A DNA stretch of 64,000 nt from Adiantum capillus-veneris (taxonomy: Eukaryota; Streptophyta; Polypodiopsida; Polypodiales; Pteridaceae): the NCBI GenBank assembly GCA_014529385.2, contig CM043942.1, forward strand, positions 51,964,274-52,028,273, written 5' to 3'. The notes below the pieces were generated by a model, which saw only the letters and a list, made by a program, of their open reading frames with translations, was not told the origin of the DNA and made no database searches. How positions within the stretch are numbered: position 1 is the first letter of the stretch; each line of letters opens with the position of its first letter. Positions 59,080 through 64,000 of this stretch are shown piece after piece. The position numbers and the translations under genes were made by a program.

Positions 59080-59934
59080 CCACGAATAATTGTCAATCCA
59101 TGGGATGAAGCTGACTCGACTAGTGCATGGAGGCTACAAGAGGGTGTCAATCTCTTGGAAAACAACTAACAACTCACATCTAACTCAAGCTACACTCAAA
59201 TGACCGAAATCACCAAGAGCCAATCGCTCATCGGCAAACAATTCACATCCATTACAGCATCAAATGACATCCAAACGTAATGAAACTTTTAGGACAAGTC
59301 TATAAGACCTATGCACACATGCCTATGGTCTCAAATCCCACTTTCGATGAAGTGCAAAAAACGCGATTATTAACAATAGTGAGATTTTGACCTAGTTGTT
59401 TTCGACCCAGAATGCATCTAAATGCTTAGCAATAATGCCCCAATACCCCGCCTATACTTAGTTATTGATTTAAGAGTGTAAATTCCTAGTTATGATGAAA
59501 TTAGGCCGTGGGTCAACGATGCCAAAAGCTACGAAATACCGTGAAATGCTTACGCCAATGCGTAGAGCTCTCACCTACGTTTGCAACGCAACAGACGCGA
59601 CTGCAATGTGACAACCGGGGAGGGAGTAGGAAGTGGGAGAGTGCAAGAAGTGAGCACCGTTAGCTCACGCTGTGTATTTCTTATCCAAAATCTTATAAAA
59701 ATATTACAAAAGTTGGCTTTTATACCTTAGCCAAGGTTTTTGGTGGTCAAAACTAATAATCTAGGAAGCTTGTAGCCCCGGCTCATCAATTACAAAGTTA
59801 TCTGTGAAGTAGGAGTTACAATATTCTCGATTTATCAAAATAATAAATATTTTTACAATGATGAGAGCTCCAAAAAATGTTGTTCGAGCTAGATTTTAAT
59901 GTCCGAGTTATGTTGCTGCTAGCATTCCCCCCCT
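59080..59934 (-). repeat. Likely Ty3 LTR (minus) ending at a polypurine tract
   Basis: On the minus strand the sequence reads GAGGAGGGGGGGAA then TGCTAGCAGCAACATAACTC. A TATAAAAGCC box follows at about 59,725. This layout is like element D's PPT-LTR junction (GAAGGGGGGAA/TGTTGACC ... CATAACTC). The far edge near 59,080 is a guess; no partner LTR is in the window. Confidence 0.5.
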
Positions 59935-60870
59935 CCTCGCCTGTGTTGTCCCTTGACACAACTTTATGGGCTGAGGTAGTCTTCAGGCTTACAAGACTGA
60001 CAAGGCGGTCTTTGAGTGCTTGTAAAGCTTTCTCGTATCTGAGGCATCACTCTTTTTCTAGGACTTGCAAAAACTGCATGGTGATCTTCTGTTTTAGTTC
60101 TATGGCAAAGTAGCCGACGAACCTAGATGTCAAGTTATTGATTACTGGTCCAAAAATTTTAGTCCACCATGTAAAAAATCATGTATAGAAGGCTTCTTCA
60201 AAGGCGAGTATATTTCTTGACGGCAAGAACATACACCTTGTGTAGAAGCCGTAGAGAACCTCCTCTGAAGGTTGTCCGCTCAAATCATAGCAATGACATC
60301 CATGGTACTCCTGCCTGCTCCGGCTTATGAAATGCTTGAATACATGTGCGCAGCATTTTGCAAATTTTATAGAGCATGGCACAGGAGAGGTCCGGTACAC
60401 TCTTGAAAAAATTTATGACGCCTGTGAGGATTTTCACCATGTACTCCTCTGTGCTGACTTGACCCTACTCTGGAGCTGGCAGTTTGGGGTAGTTTAGCCA
60501 GGTTGGTCTTTTATTTGTTAGTGCTTCATGTGCTTGCCAAGTCCTTACTCTTGGTACAGGACAAAAGTAGGGTCTTTTTGAAGGTTTGCAGGTGCTCTTG
60601 TGAACAGAATCAGATACCTCGGATTCTTGTTCAACCAGCTCTTCCGCCACTTTGGGTGGTCATTTTTGCACCTTCTTGCTGCATCTCTTTAAATAGTCTC
60701 TCTTTCACCTGTAGCAGATCTACTTTGATCAAAGGGTATGGCAATACTTGTTGATGCCATTGTGCATTTATTTGGTTGGGAGTGAGTTGAGTGACATTGA
60801 TAGAATGAAGAACTCTCAACTCCCAATCCATAGCTGCTTTCCACTCTACATCTACCTCCTTGATCATCTA
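59935..60870 (-). pseudogene. 3' coding end of an unidentified minus-strand retroelement
   Basis: Three minus frames in a row (60,867-60,631; 60,650-60,465; 60,400-60,179) are open for 60-80 codons (VEWKAAMDWELRVLHSI, LLQVKERLFKEMQQEG, ...). Their position upstream of the polypurine tract suggests they belong to the same element as the LTR at 59,080-59,934. They match no gag or pol domain that I know. Confidence 0.3.
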
Positions 60871-61307
60871 TTATTTTAATCCATCCTCTTCAACTTTACA
60901 TAGATTTACTATTGGCGTTGTCATGCAACTCCACTCACATGCAAAGAAAGATACCAGAAAAATGCACATTAAGTTTGTTTGAAGCTTATATGTTTAATGA
61001 ACAGTGATTAAGGGTTGGTTGCAAGTCGAGTTCAAATGCGGCTGAAAGGGCCAAAACATGCCTTACTGATGCTAAAAAGTGTTATGCTTGAAGTGAACAC
61101 GGATGGGGTATTGTGCTCTTAAAATGCAGTGCTCGATGTGCTCTACTGGCCTGTCTTTACGGCTCGTCGATTGGAGCTACGATGAAGAAGTTATGGCAGT
61201 TTAAAGTTCAAGTCGATTGCAGATCCGTGCCAGATTGGGCAACAGCAGCAGCTGGCAGAATAAAAATGAAATGAATGCATCGGGCTGAGGTGCTCACTTT
61301 GTGGAGG

Positions 61308-61333
61308 ACCCATTAGCGACGTCGCTAATGGGT
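61308..61333. repeat. Perfect 26-bp palindrome
   Basis: ACCCATTAGCGAC is followed directly by its reverse complement. No other copy is seen in the window. Confidence 0.9.
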
Positions 61334-61419
61334 GCCTAGCTAAATTTAGCAAGACGGGACATGCATCCATAAAAAGAACAAACCTGTGGTTTGTTGGGAT
61401 TTTTTCACCTCATCATCAG

Positions 61420-61880
61420 AAGGGCTCCTCCTAAGCTCCATACCCTTAAGCTCTTGATAATTCCGAAGCACCTAATCTCCTCCTCATAAGCGGGGATATT
61501 CTTAAGCTTCTCCTCCGAATCTTCCAGCTTGCTTAATCCTCGTAATCTTAAACCCCTTCATAAGCCATAATCCAAAGCTCTTAAGCTATCAAGAGCGGAG
61601 TTAACCCTCAAGCTTAGTTTTTTTTAACCTTTCTTAATCTAATCTATCACCATAAGCTAAGCCTAATCGAGTTTCTATCTCCTAAACCGAGCCTAATCTT
61701 CTAAGCTTTCATTACCCGAGTCATAAGCTCTCTTAAGCCGTCTTAAACCTTCCCTAAGCCTCATTAGCCATTTGAAATCTGCTTGAAGCTTATTAACCAT
61801 TCGAATCGAGGAGCATAAGGCAAAGTAAGCAGAATTCAATCAATTTCTTGTTTAAGCACCTGATTTAAGCCAGATTTTTC
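61420..61880. repeat. Region dense in TAAGC/CTTAAGC words
   Basis: About twenty TAAGC words, often as CTTAAGC or CATAAGC, lie in 460 bp with irregular spacing. It lies upstream of the gag at 62,153 and may be LTR or leader of that element. Confidence 0.6.
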
Positions 61881-62063
61881 CTTGTAAGAGCATTTAATCT
61901 TCCATTAGGGATTGATTAATCATGGATTTTGTCGATTAATTGGAAATTAGACGAACTACTTGTTTTGAATACTGTTGTCGGTAATTGCAAATGCTACACC
62001 TTGTTTCGCGCACCTCTCACAGCCAAGGGCTCGGTGCCTTCCCGGCTCACCTTTTGCACATTT

Positions 62064-62084
62064 ATCCCCCGACATTCTTGGTGA
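62064..62084 (+). promoter_or_regulatory. Candidate end of 5' LTR and primer site of the right-hand Ty3 element
   Basis: CCCGACATTC is followed by TTGGTGAACCCGACGCG. TGG starts a PBS-like word about 70 bp before the first gag ATG. The tRNA is not identified, and no partner LTR is in the window. Confidence 0.35.
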
Positions 62085-62152
62085 ACCCGACGCGAAACGA
62101 GCCGGGGTGAGCAATGTGGTGAAGAAGGATATCGACACCGTAAGAGGCTGCC

Positions 62153-63646
62153 ATGCAACAAATGATGCAGCAGTTTGTTGCTTACATGCAACAACAGCAG
62201 GCTGCCCAACAACAGTACAATTTGCAAGAGAGGATCCGTAAAGCTCGGCACACAGTTACCGAGAAATTGCATCGATTTGAAGGTCGGGATATTAACAAAT
62301 TCTGCAATATCTATGAACAGGCAATGGAAGATAATGGAATTGATGATGAGAACGCAGTAGAAGGGTTCCATTTGATTGCTCAGTCGGAACTTAGGAGTCA
62401 AATTAAATAAATTCAGGTGCTTCAAGGACCGAATTGGCAGGATTTCAAGAAGGCGCTTCAGGAGGAATACTTCCTGGAGGATTCTCAAAGAGTAACCAGG
62501 CAAAGGTTCATGAAGTGGGTGCAGAAGAAGAACAAAAATCTGTCTGCACGAGAGTTATTATGGGAATTTGAGAAGAAATTCGATCAATTGTCCTTGACAG
62601 AGCAACGTTCAATGAGGGATCAGAAGGTTGACCTGTTCATCCAGGCTGCTGATCCTTGACTTCAGGAGAGTTTAGTGCAATTGCTAGAGGATCCAAGTGG
62701 AGAATGGGGCTTAACATCCGACTAGAAGGTAGTCACCAAAGCAGTCAACATGATCATGAAACAACAGATAAGAGTCGACAAGATCATCGTGGCTGACATC
62801 ATGGATGTTGGGGAGGAGGAACCTAAAGAGAAAACAACCTCTGCAATACCCAGAGTGCAGGAGCCAGTTCTTGACGAATTGATAAAAGGTATTCAAGAAT
62901 TGAATTTGAATTTTAAAGCTGTTAAATTTGATGGTCTAGCTGCAAAGGGGTCTACATCGAAGCCTAGGCAGCAGCCACCATGCAAAGGCTGGGACCAATG
63001 CATGTGGTGTGACAGTGAAGACCACAAGCATGTTAAGGAATGTGATGATTTTGACGAAGCATATAAAAATAATGTGGTGTTCTGGAAGGACAAGAAGATA
63101 CACCTTAGGGCAACATGTGAGATGCTCCACCTGAACTTTGGTAGGGGCAGCATGAAGAAGATAGTTGATGAGATTCAGCATAATGTTTCTCTTGTGGAGG
63201 AAACTACATATGGGCTGCAAGTCTGCGGGAAGGGTGATGAAGATGGTGCAGGTACCAAGGGTCAATTATGGCCTTATGCTTTGAAGACAACAAAAACTGG
63301 ACAGGTAACTTATGGGAAGCTGCGGCAAGTAGGGAATTCAATTCGAGAAACCACAAGGTGGACTGATCCAATGGATTCCCTCTCGGTGTATGCGTTCATT
63401 GCGAAGTCTCAAGCTAATGAGGCTATGGTGGAGGAAAAGCGGAAAAGAGATGAAGAAGCTCTTGGGACATCGAAGAGGACAACGAGGTTCAACAACAAGA
63501 AAGAAGAAAGTCCTGCTCCAAAGCCCACTCCTGAAGTGGTGATGGAGGAGGCACCTAAGGACAAAAAGCAAAGAAAACCCAGGGGGCCCTCTTATAAGTT
63601 CAAGTCTGACATTGAATATAGCTACGGATTTAAAGAAAGTCTTTGA
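62153..63646 (+). pseudogene. Ty3 Gag at right end (broken)
   Basis: 62,153-62,410 (Gln-rich start, then EKLHRFEGRDINKFCNIYE), 62,417-62,659 (WQDFKKALQEEYFLED, ELLWEFEKKFDQLS) and 62,750-63,646. The first two form a Retrotrans_gag-type capsid, broken by a stop and small gaps. The third has CMWCDSEDHKHVKEC (C-x2-C-x4-H-x4-C) at about residues 84-98, and a Lys/Pro-rich tail. No link to element D's Gag is visible; it is a different family. Confidence 0.85.
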
Positions 63647-64000
63647 AGAGTGAATTCTGAATAGCAAGGTGGAGCTCACATTGGGTGATATATTGGGGAT
63701 TTCCAAACGTGAGTTTCATGAGGAGATAATAGATATCATCAAAAGGAAGCGGCAGATACCAAGTGAACAAGAGCCGGAGTTAGTGAAGAGCCAGGCGGTA
63801 CGCCACATTGAAGCAATTCTAGACGACTATGAAGAGTATTTGGCGAATCTTGAAGAAGAAGAAGAAGAGTCGAGGTCTATGGTGGTGTCAAATCCAACCT
63901 TACCTAAGGTAAGGCATGTTCATTTCAATGAAGATGACGATAGTGAAAGCATACCAAGGAGTCACTTTTCAAGGACTCATTGGGCAAGAGGAACAACCGA
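63611..64000 (+). pseudogene. Ty3 Gag-PR linker, continues past the window
   Basis: In another frame, TDLKKVFEE (TGA) ILNSKVELTLGDILGISKREF and IIDIIKRKRQ match the box often found before the protease in Ty3 elements (leucine-rich LTLG(E/D)LL segment). A strongly acidic stretch (YLANLEEEEEESR) follows. The protease and RT are expected beyond 64,000. Confidence 0.7.

Overview
This is a stretch of plant nuclear DNA made almost entirely of transposable elements, most of them nested or butted together. Ty3 and Ty1/copia LTR retrotransposons with tRNA-Met or Asp-type primer sites, LINE fragments, a Mutator-like MITE, many (GA)n and (CA)n microsatellites and a decayed tandem PPR pseudogene all point to a land plant. 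The PPR repeat wording (about 16,190-16,460) resembles the large PPR families of ferns, so a fern is my best inference; a lycophyte or gymnosperm is not excluded. I see no intact single-copy gene.

Layout. 1-7,918: Ty3 element A (minus), with a cut 3' LTR, a solo LTR inside its 3' region, broken gag-pol and a complete 5' LTR. It sits in a dead copia element (7,919-8,185). 8,190-9,620: 3' end of a LINE. 9,706-10,200: a MITE with 9-bp target duplication. 10,295-11,170: an unrecognised, probably dead, single-intron gene. 11,984-12,525: possible zinc-finger remnant. 13,505-14,215: LINE ORF1 remnant. 15,815-16,465: PPR pseudogene. 16,950-19,140: Ty3 gag and gag-protease remnants. 21,785-27,009: copia element B (minus), complete with LTRs, PBS, PPT and TSD but with broken genes. 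27,402-36,544: Ty3 element C (minus), which has a second, archaeal-like RNase H domain as in the Tat lineage. 37,197-48,820: element D (plus), 11.6 kb. 48,835 to about 57,712: element E, a small copia-type element without pol. Its 3' LTR was split by element F (50,749-57,474, minus). 57,850 to 64,000: an inverted repeat array, an integrase remnant, a lone minus-strand LTR with its polypurine tract, and the 5' end of another Ty3 gag (plus) that runs off the window.

The most unusual part is 37,197-57,712. Element D encodes only Gag and a protease-like domain. Its 2.4-kb leader holds seven copies of a 24-bp self-complementary palindrome (six perfect), and an intronless piece of a DBP2/DDX5-type DEAD-box RNA helicase lies just before its 3' LTR. 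Element F, close by, has no visible gag or pol and carries an intronless MAPKKK-type kinase pseudogene. These look like two neighbouring non-autonomous LTR retrotransposons that each captured a host mRNA and depend on enzymes supplied by relatives. That dependence is inference; the LTRs, target duplications, PBS/PPT and gene motifs are read directly from the sequence.
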